A stretch of DNA of 64,000 nucleotides from Enterococcus termitis (GTDB lineage Bacteria; Bacillota; Bacilli; Lactobacillales; Enterococcaceae). A program made the position numbers and the translations under genes. The stretch is from the NCBI RefSeq assembly GCF_001730305.1, contig NZ_MIJY01000001.1:248001-312000 (forward strand), written 5' to 3'. Of the stretch, positions 36,480 to 45,244 are shown one piece after another. The notes beneath the pieces were generated by a model, which had not been told where the DNA came from, searched no databases, and saw only the letters and a program-made list of their open reading frames with translations. Positions within the stretch are counted from its first letter, which is position 1, and every line of letters starts with the position of its first letter.

Positions 36480-37769
36480 GTGAAAAAATTTACTGAGTTT
36501 ATTGAAGTTCATTTAGCTGGACCAATGGCTAAATTGGCAAATCAGCGGCATTTACGGGCAATAAGAGACGGAATCATTGCAACCTTGCCATTGATCATCA
36601 TTGGGTCATTTTTCTTGATTATCGCATTTCCACCATTACCTGCAAGTTGGGGAGTGACGCAATTTTTAACGTCAAATGCAGCAACGATTTTGTTGCCCTA
36701 TCGAATGACGATGTATATCATGACACTTTATGCAACATTTGGGATTGGTGCAAGTCTATCTAAAACCTATAACTTAGATGTGATTTCTGGTGGTATTTTA
36801 TCCACAATCGCATTTTTACTAACATTTGTTCCAGTAAACATTCCAGCTGAAGCATTAGATGCTGCAGGAACTGCCGGCTTTGTTTTACCGATGGCCAATT
36901 TAGGCGGCGGTGGAATGTTTGTAGGGATCATTACATCGATTTTGGCTGTAGAAATTTATCGTCTGACAGACAAATCAAAATTTAAAATCACGATGCCAGA
37001 GCAAGTACCACCAGCAGTGGCTCGCTCTTTTGAAACATTGACGCCCACCTTGATCGTTATTTTAGGAATTTCCACATTGACGTACTTTGTAGGCTTTGAC
37101 TGGCATTCAACGATTTCAAAAATTGTAAGCCCTTTAGTTAGTGCTGCGGATAGTTTACCAAGCGTGTTGTTATTGATTTTCTTGATTACGTTCTTTTGGT
37201 CGTTTGGGATCCATGGAGTATCGATCGTTGGCTCATTAGCTCGTCCACTATGGCTGCAACTGTTAGATGGAAATACAGCTGCGATGGCCGCTGGTAAAGA
37301 ATTGCCAAGTATTGCAGCAGAACCATTTTACCAATGGTTTATCTGGATCGGTGGTTCTGGTTGTACGATCGGTTTGGCACTGTTACTTGCATTTAAAACG
37401 AAATCACAATTTGCATCAAAATTAGGAAAAGCAACATTAGCACCAGCGATTTTTAATATCAATGAACCATTGATTTTCGGAACGCCGATCGTATTAAATC
37501 CGATTTTGATCATTCCATTTATTTTAACACCAATGGTCACAGCAACGATTGCTTGGTTTGCCACACAATTAGGCTTAGTTAATCGGGTGATCTTTACAGC
37601 ACCATGGACACGCCCTGGTCCAATCGGCGCCTATTTAGCAACGGGTGGAGACTGGCGGGCAGCTGTTTTAAATATTATACTAATCGCTATCTCAGTGGTG
37701 ATTTATTATCCATTCGTGAAAATTTATGACAATAACGAATTAGAGAAAGAACATGCTTTAGGAGAATAA
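36480..37769 (+). CDS. PTS sugar transporter IIC subunit, lactose/cellobiose family
   Basis: A 429-residue IIC membrane domain. It begins VKKFTEFIEVHLAGPMAKLA (family EFIEx-x-L-x-P-x-A), with about ten membrane segments, the substrate-site region GIHGVSIVGSLARPLW and the NEPLIFGTPIVLNP loop. The GTG at 36480 is chosen because AGGAG lies nine bases upstream; the ATG at 36471 is too close to it. IIA and IIB must be supplied from elsewhere. Context points to MurNAc or a MurNAc-containing disaccharide as substrate (inference). Confidence 0.88.
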   Translation: MKKFTEFIEVHLAGPMAKLANQRHLRAIRDGIIATLPLIIIGSFFLIIAFPPLPASWGVTQFLTSNAATILLPYRMTMYIMTLYATFGIGASLSKTYNLDVISGGILSTIAFLLTFVPVNIPAEALDAAGTAGFVLPMANLGGGGMFVGIITSILAVEIYRLTDKSKFKITMPEQVPPAVARSFETLTPTLIVILGISTLTYFVGFDWHSTISKIVSPLVSAADSLPSVLLLIFLITFFWSFGIHGVSIVGSLARPLWLQLLDGNTAAMAAGKELPSIAAEPFYQWFIWIGGSGCTIGLALLLAFKTKSQFASKLGKATLAPAIFNINEPLIFGTPIVLNPILIIPFILTPMVTATIAWFATQLGLVNRVIFTAPWTRPGPIGAYLATGGDWRAAVLNIILIAISVVIYYPFVKIYDNNELEKEHALGE

Positions 37770-37780
37770 ATGAACGAAAT

Positions 37781-37838
37781 GTAACTGGCGATCAAAATGA
37801 AACTATCATTCATTAGATTTCCAGTTACTCGTTTTGAT
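37781..37838 (+). other. Interleaved inverted repeats before the small membrane gene
   Basis: Two pairs of complementary arms in order a-b-a'-b': GTAACTGG (37781) with CCAGTTAC (37821), and ATCAAAA (37791) with TTTTGAT (37832). They end eight bases before the GGAGGAGG ribosome binding site. The arms could form a pseudoknot or two mutually exclusive hairpins. Confidence 0.55.
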
Positions 37839-37862
37839 GGTGATTGGAGGAGGAAAAGACAG

Positions 37863-38129
37863 ATGACAAAAATTTTGTTTCTAGTGACTAGTCTTGTTTT
37901 TATTGTTATTGGTATCGTGCTTACACATTATTTAAAGAAGAAAAAATGGTTGCCTAATCGTTGGCTGATCGGTTGCCTAGTCTTTTTGATTGCGTTGATC
38001 CCAAGCTTAATGTTTCCAAATATGCCTCAAGGGATCAGACAAGTCATCTATGGGATAAGCGGTGTTCTGGCTGTGGTCTTTTTCGAAAGCAGTCGTTTGG
38101 CAGCTGAACAAAGAAGCCAACAAAATTGA
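37863..38129 (+). CDS. Small membrane protein of the MurNAc operon
   Basis: An 88-residue protein with three predicted membrane segments (about 3-22, 33-50, 55-74) and a charged C-terminus SSRLAAEQRSQQN. GGAGGAGG precedes the ATG at 37863; the longer frame from 37797 covers the structured spacer. Family not recognised. It sits between PTS IIC and mupG with tight spacing, suggesting a role in the uptake of the same sugar (inference). Confidence 0.75.
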   Translation: MTKILFLVTSLVFIVIGIVLTHYLKKKKWLPNRWLIGCLVFLIALIPSLMFPNMPQGIRQVIYGISGVLAVVFFESSRLAAEQRSQQN

Positions 38130-38151
38130 AACATGAAATGGAGCAAAATAC

Positions 38152-39267
38152 ATGAGAAAACTAGGAATTTCAGTTTACCCCAATCATAGTAGTGTCAAAG
38201 AAATCAAAGCCTATATGGCGTTGGCTGCAACATATAATTTTAAACGAGTTTTTATTTGTCTCTTGTCTGTTGATGAAGGTAAAGATGAGATTGTCGCAGC
38301 ATTCAGAGAAACGATTTATTTTGGCAAATCGTTAGGAATGGAAGTTATTGCTGATGTGAGTCCGAAAGTGTTTAATGAACTTGGAATCAGTTATGACGAT
38401 TTATCTTTTTTTAAAGAATTAGGTGCGGATGGAATTCGTTTAGACATGGGATTCACAGGGAATGAAGAATCTATTATGAGTTTCAATCCCCAGGACTTAG
38501 CGATCGAGTTAAACATTAGTTCAGGAACACGTTACTTAGAAAATATTTTAAGTTACCAAGCGAATGCGGATAAACTTTTAGGCTGTCATAATTTCTATCC
38601 TCATCGATACACCGGTTTAAGCTATGAACATTTTATAAAAACGACAGCGGATTACAAAGAGCAAGGCATCAGGACGGCAGCGTTTATCAATTCTCCTACA
38701 GCTAAAATTGGGCCGTGGCCTGTAGAAGAAGGCTTGTGTACGTTAGAACTGCATCGAAACTGGCCGATCACCACACAAGCAAAACATTCATGGGCGACCA
38801 ATTTGATCGATGATGTGATCATAGCGAATGCTTTTGCTTCTGAGGAGGAACTAAAGGCACTAAGTGAATTAGATCCTTACCGTTTGACATTTGACTGCGT
38901 AATTGAAGAAGCGACACCTGAGACAGAACGAAAAATTATATTGGAAGAGTTTCATTTTAATCGCGGGGATGTTTCTGATTATGTTGTTCGCTCTACACAA
39001 AGTCGGGTAAAATATAAAGGGCATGCGTTTACTCCGTTCAACACTGTTGACATGGAAATAGGAGACATTATTATTGAAACGTCTTTATATGCACATTATG
39101 CAGGGGAACTGCAAGTGGCGTTATTGCCGATGGAAAACTCTGGAAAGTCAAATGTTGTTGGGAAAATTACGACAGCGGATCAAGTGTTGTTGCCTTATTT
39201 AAGACCGTGGCAGAAGTTTGGCTTTCATGAAGTACATCTAAAAGAGAATGCAGACAGTCAAAAATAA
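38152..39267 (+). CDS. MupG-like 6-phospho-N-acetylmuramidase (DUF871)
   Basis: A 371-residue protein of the DUF871/MupG family: an N-terminal TIM barrel (about 1-240; LGISVYPNHSSVKEIKAYM, ADVSPKVFNELGIS, GADGIRLDMGFTGNEE, GCHNFYPHRYTGLSYEHF) and a C-terminal beta domain (about 250-365; HFNRGDVSDYVVRSTQSRV). In Staphylococcus MupG cleaves MurNAc-6P-GlcNAc taken up by a PTS. With AnmK, an RpiR regulator and a PTS IIC alongside, the same role is likely here. AATGGAGC precedes the ATG. Confidence 0.85.
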   Translation: MRKLGISVYPNHSSVKEIKAYMALAATYNFKRVFICLLSVDEGKDEIVAAFRETIYFGKSLGMEVIADVSPKVFNELGISYDDLSFFKELGADGIRLDMGFTGNEESIMSFNPQDLAIELNISSGTRYLENILSYQANADKLLGCHNFYPHRYTGLSYEHFIKTTADYKEQGIRTAAFINSPTAKIGPWPVEEGLCTLELHRNWPITTQAKHSWATNLIDDVIIANAFASEEELKALSELDPYRLTFDCVIEEATPETERKIILEEFHFNRGDVSDYVVRSTQSRVKYKGHAFTPFNTVDMEIGDIIIETSLYAHYAGELQVALLPMENSGKSNVVGKITTADQVLLPYLRPWQKFGFHEVHLKENADSQK

Positions 39268-39292
39268 AAACAGTATAATAGAGGAGACTAAA

Positions 39293-40420
39293 ATGGTTTA
39301 TGCAGTGGGCGTAATGTCCGGAACATCTTTAGATGGTATCGATGTCGCTTTGGTAGATATCAGCGGCAAGGACGAAATGACAAAAGTCAATTTGCTGGAG
39401 TTTTCGACTCTCCCATTCAAAGAGACAACTTTGCAAAAAATTCGAGAAGCCTTATCACTAGAAAAGTCAGATGTTGAAAAAATCTGTTCATTGAACGTTG
39501 AATTAGGCGAGCTATTTGCCCAAGCCGTTTTAAACGTTTGTAAAAAAGCAGGAATCAATAGTGAAGATGTAGCGTTTGTTGGCAGTCATGGTCAAACGTT
39601 GTTTCATATTCCAGTTGAGAGAAAGCCCTTTGTGGCTTCGACCTTGCAAATTGGCGATCCAGCAGTCATCTGTGAACGGATAAAAACCACAGTTGTTTCG
39701 AATTTTAGAGAACGAGATATGGCAGTTGGTGGTCAGGGAGCGCCGATTGTTCCTTATTCAGAATACGTGTTGTATCAGAAAAAGGGCGTCACAAGACTAC
39801 TGCAAAATATCGGCGGTATCGGGAATGTCACTGTACTTCCTAAATCTGGCAAATTAGCAGATATGATTGCTTTTGACACTGGACCAGGAAATGTTATCAT
39901 GAATGAATTGTGCGTTCATTTTTTTAATCAGGAATATGATGAAAATGGTTTTTACGCAGCGCAGGGGACAGTGGATCAAGCGTTGTTGGATGAATTGATG
40001 GCACATCCCTATATTAAAAAGCCATATCCTAAAACAACAGGACGTGAAGACTTTGGAAAGCAATTTACGGCTTCGTTGCTGGAAAAATGGACATTAACCC
40101 CTCAGGATTTTCTAGCAACGGCGACGATGTTTACCGCAAAATCTATTGCCTTTGCTATTCGACCGTTTATTCACGGTCAGACTGAATTGATTATTGGTGG
40201 GGGAGGGAGCTACAATCCAACCTTACTTTCAATGATAAAAAGAGAGCTGCCGGAAGTTTCTGTATTGATTCAAGAAGAGATTGGATTTTCATCTGAAGCA
40301 AAAGAAGCGATCTCAATGGCTGTTTTGGCAAATCAAACGATCCAGCACAGTATTGGAAATGTACCAAGTGCAACAGGTGCAAAAAGAGCTGTCCCGCTTG
40401 GAAGTATTACTTACTATTAA
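39293..40420 (+). CDS. anmK: Anhydro-N-acetylmuramic acid kinase
   Basis: AnmK (375 residues) opens and phosphorylates 1,6-anhydro-MurNAc to MurNAc-6-phosphate in cell-wall recycling. Seen: GVMSGTSLDGIDVALVD phosphate loop, GSHGQTLFHIP, QIGDPAVICE, IGGIGNVTVL, FDTGPGNVIMNEL and ELIIGGGGSYNP. The start at 39293 has AGAGGAG upstream and begins the family N-terminus; the reading from 39248 overlaps mupG. Fourth gene of the operon. Confidence 0.95.
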   Translation: MVYAVGVMSGTSLDGIDVALVDISGKDEMTKVNLLEFSTLPFKETTLQKIREALSLEKSDVEKICSLNVELGELFAQAVLNVCKKAGINSEDVAFVGSHGQTLFHIPVERKPFVASTLQIGDPAVICERIKTTVVSNFRERDMAVGGQGAPIVPYSEYVLYQKKGVTRLLQNIGGIGNVTVLPKSGKLADMIAFDTGPGNVIMNELCVHFFNQEYDENGFYAAQGTVDQALLDELMAHPYIKKPYPKTTGREDFGKQFTASLLEKWTLTPQDFLATATMFTAKSIAFAIRPFIHGQTELIIGGGGSYNPTLLSMIKRELPEVSVLIQEEIGFSSEAKEAISMAVLANQTIQHSIGNVPSATGAKRAVPLGSITYY

Positions 40421-40427
40421 AAATATG

Positions 40428-40448
40428 GGCGAATCTAATGAATTCGCC
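40428..40448 (+). terminator. Hairpin between anmK and the RpiR gene
   Basis: Stem GGCGAAT / ATTCGCC, loop CTAATGA, tail only TTAATG. Probably weak or partial termination within the operon. Confidence 0.45.
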
Positions 40449-40479
40449 TTAATGTACATAATAAAAAGGAGGGTAGCCA

Positions 40480-41331
40480 ATGAGTGGTGAAAATATTCAA
40501 GGTAGAATTATCAGCATACTAGATACGCTGCCAAAATCAGAGCAGAAAATTGGCAATACGATCTTACAAGACCCTTCAAAGGTCATTGATATGACAGCCG
40601 CAGAATTAGCGAATCATGCTGGAACGAGCCCGGCAACAGTTATTCGTTTTTGTAAGAAAATCGATGTACCGAGCTTTACTCAATTAAAAGTCCGTTTGTC
40701 AGCAGAAATCGAAGTTCCTGTTTACGAAGGCTATTCTGATATTACGGCAAATGAGTCTGTCGATGAGATCAAGTCGAAATTATTAGGCAATGCCTATCAA
40801 TCAATGCAGGAAACAGTTGCATTATTGAATGAAGAACGTGTAGAAACGATTGTTGATCTACTACTCGCTGCTCCGATTATTTATGTTTTTGGCATTGGCG
40901 CTTCATATTTGGTAGCAGAAAACATTGCACAAAAATGGAATCGTATTGGCAAAACGGTGGTTTGTGTACAAGACTCACATGTTTTAGTCACTATTTTAGT
41001 GTCAGCGCCTAAAGAAGCCCTTTTTTTCTGTATTTCTCATTCTGGAGAAACGAAAGAAGTTTTACGTTTAGTCGATGTGGCGCAAAAGCATCAGTTAAAA
41101 ACGATCGGTCTTTCTCAATTCGGCAATAATACCTTGACGAACAAAGTGGCCTATTCACTACAAACAGTACGTTCAAATGAAGCCGTTCTTAGAAGTGCTG
41201 CAACTACGTCGCTGCATGATCAATTCATTGTTGTTGATGTGTTGTTCTATGCATACGCCTCACGTAATTTTGACCGAACCTTGGAGATGATTCAAGAATC
41301 TAAAGCAGAGGTTCGTACCTATGAACAATAA
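40480..41331 (+). CDS. RpiR/MurR family transcriptional regulator
   Basis: A 283-residue regulator: N-terminal RpiR helix-turn-helix (about 1-80; LPKSEQKIGNTILQDP, MTAAELANHAGTSPATVIRFCKKI) and a C-terminal SIS sugar-phosphate-binding domain (about 110-250; YVFGIGASYLVAENIAQKW, CISHSGETKEVLRLVDVA). Given the neighbours, MurNAc-6-phosphate is the likely effector, as for E. coli MurR. AAAGGAGGG precedes the start. Its candidate operator is the palindrome at 36236-36260. Confidence 0.9.
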   Translation: MSGENIQGRIISILDTLPKSEQKIGNTILQDPSKVIDMTAAELANHAGTSPATVIRFCKKIDVPSFTQLKVRLSAEIEVPVYEGYSDITANESVDEIKSKLLGNAYQSMQETVALLNEERVETIVDLLLAAPIIYVFGIGASYLVAENIAQKWNRIGKTVVCVQDSHVLVTILVSAPKEALFFCISHSGETKEVLRLVDVAQKHQLKTIGLSQFGNNTLTNKVAYSLQTVRSNEAVLRSAATTSLHDQFIVVDVLFYAYASRNFDRTLEMIQESKAEVRTYEQ

Positions 41332-41333
41332 AG

Positions 41334-41382
41334 AAAAAAGATGGATCAAAAGCGCACAACGCTCTAGTCCATCTTTTTTTCT
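41334..41382. terminator. Terminator of the MurNAc operon, shared with the lactonase gene
   Basis: Stem AAAAAAGATGGA / TCCATCTTTTTTT with a loop of about 22 bases that contains AGCG / CGCT. Confidence 0.88.
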
Positions 41383-41391
41383 CAACTATTA

Positions 41392-42420
41392 TTATTTAAA
41401 ATAAACACAGACACACTCAGGTGCATAAACATCTTTTTGAATCATTTCTAAAAGACCTGTTTCCTCATCACGACGGTAAAGTGTTAAGTTATCCGTATTT
41501 TGATTTGCTGCTACAACAAACTTACCAGAAGGATCTAAATCAAAATCTCTAGGAATTTCACCTTCTGTTGAAATCAATTGCACTCGTTCAATACTACGGC
41601 CGTCTTTTGCAACAGCATAGACAGCTATTGAATCATGGCCACGATTGGAAGCATAAACAAAGCGACCATCAGCAGAAATACGAATTGCTGCACCACCGTT
41701 GAACTCGTTGAATCCCTCTGGCAATGTGGATACTTTTTGAACTTGTTCGAAAGAACCATCTTCTGCGTTGTACGCTAAAACAGTTACTGTACTATCTAGT
41801 TCACCAAAAAGATAAGCAATTTGATTATTTGGATGGAAGACTAGATGACGAGGACCGGTTCCAGGTTCTGCAACATATTGGGCGATTTCTGATAATTTGC
41901 CTTCTGCGCTGACATCATACGTATAAACACGGTCTGTTCCAAGATCACAAACGACTAAACGACGATCAGGCGTTAAATCAGTGTAATGAACATGGGCATT
42001 GTCTTGATTTTCATGAGGACCTGTTGCTTCGTCATGAACGATCTTATCTGCATCTACTAAGCTGCCGTCAGCTAAAATACGGTAAACGTGAACGATTCCT
42101 TGATGGTAGTTTGCACCAAAAACTAATTGTTTTTCTTCATCAACTGCGACATAACAAGGAGGAGCGCCTGCTTCTGTTACTTTATTGATCAAGTCAAAAT
42201 GTCCATCTTTTGCTGAGTAAGCGGCCATTCCGCCCTCTCCATCAACTGATGTGACATTGAAAAGAGCTCCTTTTTCGTCGACTGCCAAGTAGGTTGGACT
42301 CGTTTCTTCTACTACTAAAGTAGCTTCAGAGAGTTGTTCTTTTTCAGTATCCAGAGCGATTTGATAAATCCCCTTACTCACTCGGCGAGTATATGTCCCT
42401 AATAAAATGTGTTCCAGCAT
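41392..42420 (-). CDS. Lactonase family protein (6-phosphogluconolactonase-like, YkgB/Pgl type)
   Basis: A 342-residue seven-bladed beta-propeller of the lactonase family, which can hydrolyse 6-phosphogluconolactone in the pentose phosphate pathway. Seen: ILLGTYTRRVSKGIYQ, ETSPTYLAVDEKG, PCYVAVDEEKQLVFGANYHQG, HVHYTDLTPDRRLVVCDLGTDRVYTYDV, GPRHLVFHPN and FVYASNRGHDSIAVYAV. GGAGGG on the minus strand sets the start at 42420. The substrate in this organism is inferred from the family. Confidence 0.88.
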   Translation of the reverse strand: MLEHILLGTYTRRVSKGIYQIALDTEKEQLSEATLVVEETSPTYLAVDEKGALFNVTSVDGEGGMAAYSAKDGHFDLINKVTEAGAPPCYVAVDEEKQLVFGANYHQGIVHVYRILADGSLVDADKIVHDEATGPHENQDNAHVHYTDLTPDRRLVVCDLGTDRVYTYDVSAEGKLSEIAQYVAEPGTGPRHLVFHPNNQIAYLFGELDSTVTVLAYNAEDGSFEQVQKVSTLPEGFNEFNGGAAIRISADGRFVYASNRGHDSIAVYAVAKDGRSIERVQLISTEGEIPRDFDLDPSGKFVVAANQNTDNLTLYRRDEETGLLEMIQKDVYAPECVCVYFK

Positions 42421-42609
42421 GAAATTCCCTCCATTTTTACTGCTGTTCAGCAAAGAAACAGCGAATCATTTTTTCTATTTCAGTATAACATAAGAATTCC
42501 TTTATTTATAAAATCTTTACAAATCCAACGTTCGCATTTTCACTTGTTTTGTGCTATTATATTCTAAGACTGTATGGACAGTCATTTTTAATTTAGAGGG
42601 GTGACATGC

Positions 42610-43860
42610 ATGTACGATAACACAAATAACAATGGTGCAGTTCGCTGTTCTTTCTGTGGTAAAACACAAGAAGAAGTGAAAAAGATCGTCGCTGGACCGG
42701 GTGTTTATATTTGTAACGAATGTATCGACTTATGTAAAGAGATTATTGATGAAGAATTTTACGATGAAGCCGTACGTGAATTAACTGATGTCCCAAAACC
42801 TCAAGAAATTTTGGATGTCTTAAACGAATATGTAATTGGACAAGATCAGGCCAAGCGTTCATTGGCAGTTGCTGTCTATAATCACTATAAACGTGTAAAT
42901 CAATCAGAAAATTCAAGCTCTGAAGATGTAGAATTACAAAAGAGCAATATTTGTTTAATTGGCCCAACGGGTTCTGGGAAAACATTTTTAGCCCAAACAT
43001 TGGCTAGAACATTAAATGTACCATTTGCGATTGCAGATGCAACAAGTTTGACTGAAGCAGGATATGTGGGAGAAGACGTAGAAAATATTCTACTGAAACT
43101 ATTACAATCTGCTGACTTCAATGTCGAACGTGCTGAAAAGGGAATCATCTATATCGATGAAATCGATAAAATCGCACGTAAGAGTGAGAATGTTTCGATT
43201 ACACGAGACGTCTCTGGTGAAGGTGTTCAACAAGCCTTGCTTAAAATTTTGGAAGGAACTGTGGCTAGTGTACCGCCTCAAGGAGGACGCAAACATCCAC
43301 ATCAAGAGTTTATCCAAATCGATACGACGAACGTGTTGTTTATCGTGGGCGGAGCCTTCGATGGGATTGAAAATATCGTTAAAAACCGTTTAGGTGAAAA
43401 AACGATTGGTTTTGGTACAAACAATAGCAAAGTCAACGAAAACGAAAGCATCATGCAGCAAATCATTCCTGAAGATCTATTGAAATTCGGATTGATTCCT
43501 GAGTTTATTGGACGTTTACCAGTTACTGCAGCGTTAGAAAAACTAACAACCGATGACTTGGTACGTATTTTGACAGAACCAAAAAATGCATTAGTCAAAC
43601 AATACCAAAAATTATTATCTTTAGATGATACCGAATTGGAATTTGAATCAGAGGCTTTACGTGCAATTGCAAACAAAGCAATCGAACGTAATACAGGAGC
43701 ACGTGGCCTACGTTCGATCATTGAAGAGATCATGATGGATGTGATGTTTGAAGTGCCGTCTGATGATACGATCGAAAAAGTGATTATCACAGAAATGGCA
43801 GTAGATGGCACAGGAAAACCTGCGATCATTTACGATAAAAAAGATAAAAAAGCAGGCTAA
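42610..43860 (+). CDS. clpX: ATP-dependent Clp protease ATP-binding subunit ClpX
   Basis: ClpX (416 residues), the AAA+ unfoldase that feeds ClpP. Seen: N-terminal C4 zinc domain ([16 protein letters not shown]), Walker A GPTGSGKT, pore loop GYVGED, Walker [12 protein letters not shown], the [10 protein letters not shown] loop, an IGFG motif for ClpP docking and a C-terminal D2 domain ([13 protein letters not shown]). The ATG at 42610 with AGAGGGG is preferred over the GTG at 42601. A TATTAT -10 with TGC extension lies near 42560. ysxC follows, a common pairing in Firmicutes. Confidence 0.97.
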   Translation: MYDNTNNNGAVRCSFCGKTQEEVKKIVAGPGVYICNECIDLCKEIIDEEFYDEAVRELTDVPKPQEILDVLNEYVIGQDQAKRSLAVAVYNHYKRVNQSENSSSEDVELQKSNICLIGPTGSGKTFLAQTLARTLNVPFAIADATSLTEAGYVGEDVENILLKLLQSADFNVERAEKGIIYIDEIDKIARKSENVSITRDVSGEGVQQALLKILEGTVASVPPQGGRKHPHQEFIQIDTTNVLFIVGGAFDGIENIVKNRLGEKTIGFGTNNSKVNENESIMQQIIPEDLLKFGLIPEFIGRLPVTAALEKLTTDDLVRILTEPKNALVKQYQKLLSLDDTELEFESEALRAIANKAIERNTGARGLRSIIEEIMMDVMFEVPSDDTIEKVIITEMAVDGTGKPAIIYDKKDKKAG

Positions 43861-43900
43861 TACTGTCATAGACAAAAACAGTTAGCGGTGTTTATATGGC

Positions 43901-43949
43901 GAGACGGAAGCAGCTCATTCGAAGAACCTCGGAGCTAAACTTCCGTCTC
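43901..43949 (+). terminator. Long hairpin between clpX and ysxC
   Basis: Perfect 10-bp outer stem GAGACGGAAG / CTTCCGTCTC with inner stem AGCTC / GAGCT. The tail (AGTCTCTTTACG) has no real U-tract, so it may be a partial terminator or RNA-processing/stability element between the two genes. Confidence 0.65.
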
Positions 43950-43977
43950 AGTCTCTTTACGTAAGGAGGTCAATATA

Positions 43978-44559
43978 ATGAAGGTTCATAATGCAGAAAT
44001 AATTATCAGTGCTGTTTCACCAAAGCAATACCCAGAAACAGACTTGCCGGAAATCGCTTTGGCGGGACGTTCAAATGTGGGGAAATCATCATTCATCAAT
44101 ACCTTGATCAATCGAAAAAATTTAGCTAGAACTTCTGGAAAACCAGGAAAAACTCAGACGTTAAATTTTTATCTGATTGAAGATGCATTACACTTTGTCG
44201 ATGTTCCTGGTTACGGTTACGCGAAAGTATCTAAAACTGAGCGGGCAAAATGGGGCGAAATGATCGAAACATATATGACAACAAGAAAACAACTAAAAGC
44301 GGTTGTCTCTTTAGTTGATTTACGGCATGCGCCCACACAGGAAGATATTCAAATGTATGAATTTTTAAAATACTACGAGATCCCTGTAATTGTCGTTGCA
44401 ACAAAGAAAGACAAAATCCCTCGTGGTAAATGGAACAAACATGAAAGCATCATCAAAAAGGCGCTGGATTTTGATAAGTCTGATGATTTTATTCTTTTTT
44501 CTTCGCAAACAAAAGAAGGAAAAGAAGAAGCTTGGCAGGCAATCGAAAAATATTTATAA
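43978..44559 (+). CDS. ysxC: Ribosome biogenesis GTP-binding protein YsxC/EngB
   Basis: A 193-residue GTPase needed for 50S ribosome assembly. GTP-binding motifs: G1 [10 protein letters not shown]3 [12 protein letters not shown]4 TKKDK, plus the family [11 protein letters not shown] (switch I) and [16 protein letters not shown] precedes the ATG. It follows clpX after a hairpin and ends at a bidirectional terminator. Confidence 0.96.
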   Translation: MKVHNAEIIISAVSPKQYPETDLPEIALAGRSNVGKSSFINTLINRKNLARTSGKPGKTQTLNFYLIEDALHFVDVPGYGYAKVSKTERAKWGEMIETYMTTRKQLKAVVSLVDLRHAPTQEDIQMYEFLKYYEIPVIVVATKKDKIPRGKWNKHESIIKKALDFDKSDDFILFSSQTKEGKEEAWQAIEKYL

Positions 44560-44600
44560 AAAAAACTTTGACAACTCTTTCGAGAAGTCAAAGTTTTTTT
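44558..44600. terminator. Bidirectional terminator ysxC / SPJ_0845-like gene
   Basis: Stem AAAAAACTTTGAC / GTCAAAGTTTTTT, loop of about 14 bases. Confidence 0.9.
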
Positions 44601-44748
44601 ATTGCTCTTTTTTCTTTTCTTCTTTTTGTTCAGCTTTTGCCGCTTGTTTTTCTAATTCTTCTTTCGGCATTTCGATTTTTTTAGGATCCACAGCAAAAGA
44701 ATCGAATAATTTATCTAGATCGTTTGTACGTTCAAATTTTAAGCCCAT
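44599..44748 (-). CDS. Small charged protein, SPJ_0845-like
   Basis: A 49-residue protein MGLKFERTNDLDKLFDSFAVD..., ending in a Lys/Glu-rich tail. It resembles the short SPJ_0845-type proteins of streptococci and enterococci. The start at 44748 has GGAG about ten bases upstream; the open frame continues further upstream but without any ribosome binding site or sensible sequence. Function unknown. Confidence 0.6.
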   Translation of the reverse strand: MGLKFERTNDLDKLFDSFAVDPKKIEMPKEELEKQAAKAEQKEEKKKEQ

Positions 44749-44937
44749 AGTTGATTCGCTCCATTTCATTGTTAGTAACTTATGTGTTCTTATTTTAGCA
44801 CCCTTTTGATAGTTTGAATAGTTTTCTTTTTCAGCAAAAAACAAGTTGTTTAAAAATGCTTTTATTTTATTCCAGTAAACTTGCATTCGCTGACAAAAAA
44901 AGGTATAGTTTTTGCGGATAGAGAAAAGAGGGACACA

Positions 44938-45225
44938 ATGGCAAGCAATGTTTTTGTAGGAATGGTGCGTTTTTATCAGCGATATATTTCACCGGGGCTG
45001 CCGCCAAGCTGTCGTTATCATCCAACTTGTTCCCAATATATGATCGATGCGATCCAAACGCATGGAACAATTAAAGGTGTAACGATGGGGACAGCTCGAT
45101 TTTTTCGTTGTCATCCGTTGACTAAAGGCGGCATTGACTACGTACCATTAAAGTTTAGCTTAAAAAGAAATCCGGATCAAGAATATCATGGTCCGTACAA
45201 TTATAGAAGGAACAAGAAAAAATAA
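44938..45225 (+). CDS. yidD: Membrane protein insertion efficiency factor YidD
   Basis: YidD (95 residues) matches the family closely: [30 protein letters not shown] with the Cys pair, then [17 protein letters not shown]. It is a small amphipathic membrane-associated protein that assists YidC-dependent insertion. GAGGG lies six bases before the ATG at 44938; the frame extends upstream to 44881 without support. A ROK kinase gene follows 19 bp later. Confidence 0.95.
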   Translation: MASNVFVGMVRFYQRYISPGLPPSCRYHPTCSQYMIDAIQTHGTIKGVTMGTARFFRCHPLTKGGIDYVPLKFSLKRNPDQEYHGPYNYRRNKKK

Positions 45226-45244
45226 ATATGGGGTGTTGTAGAAG

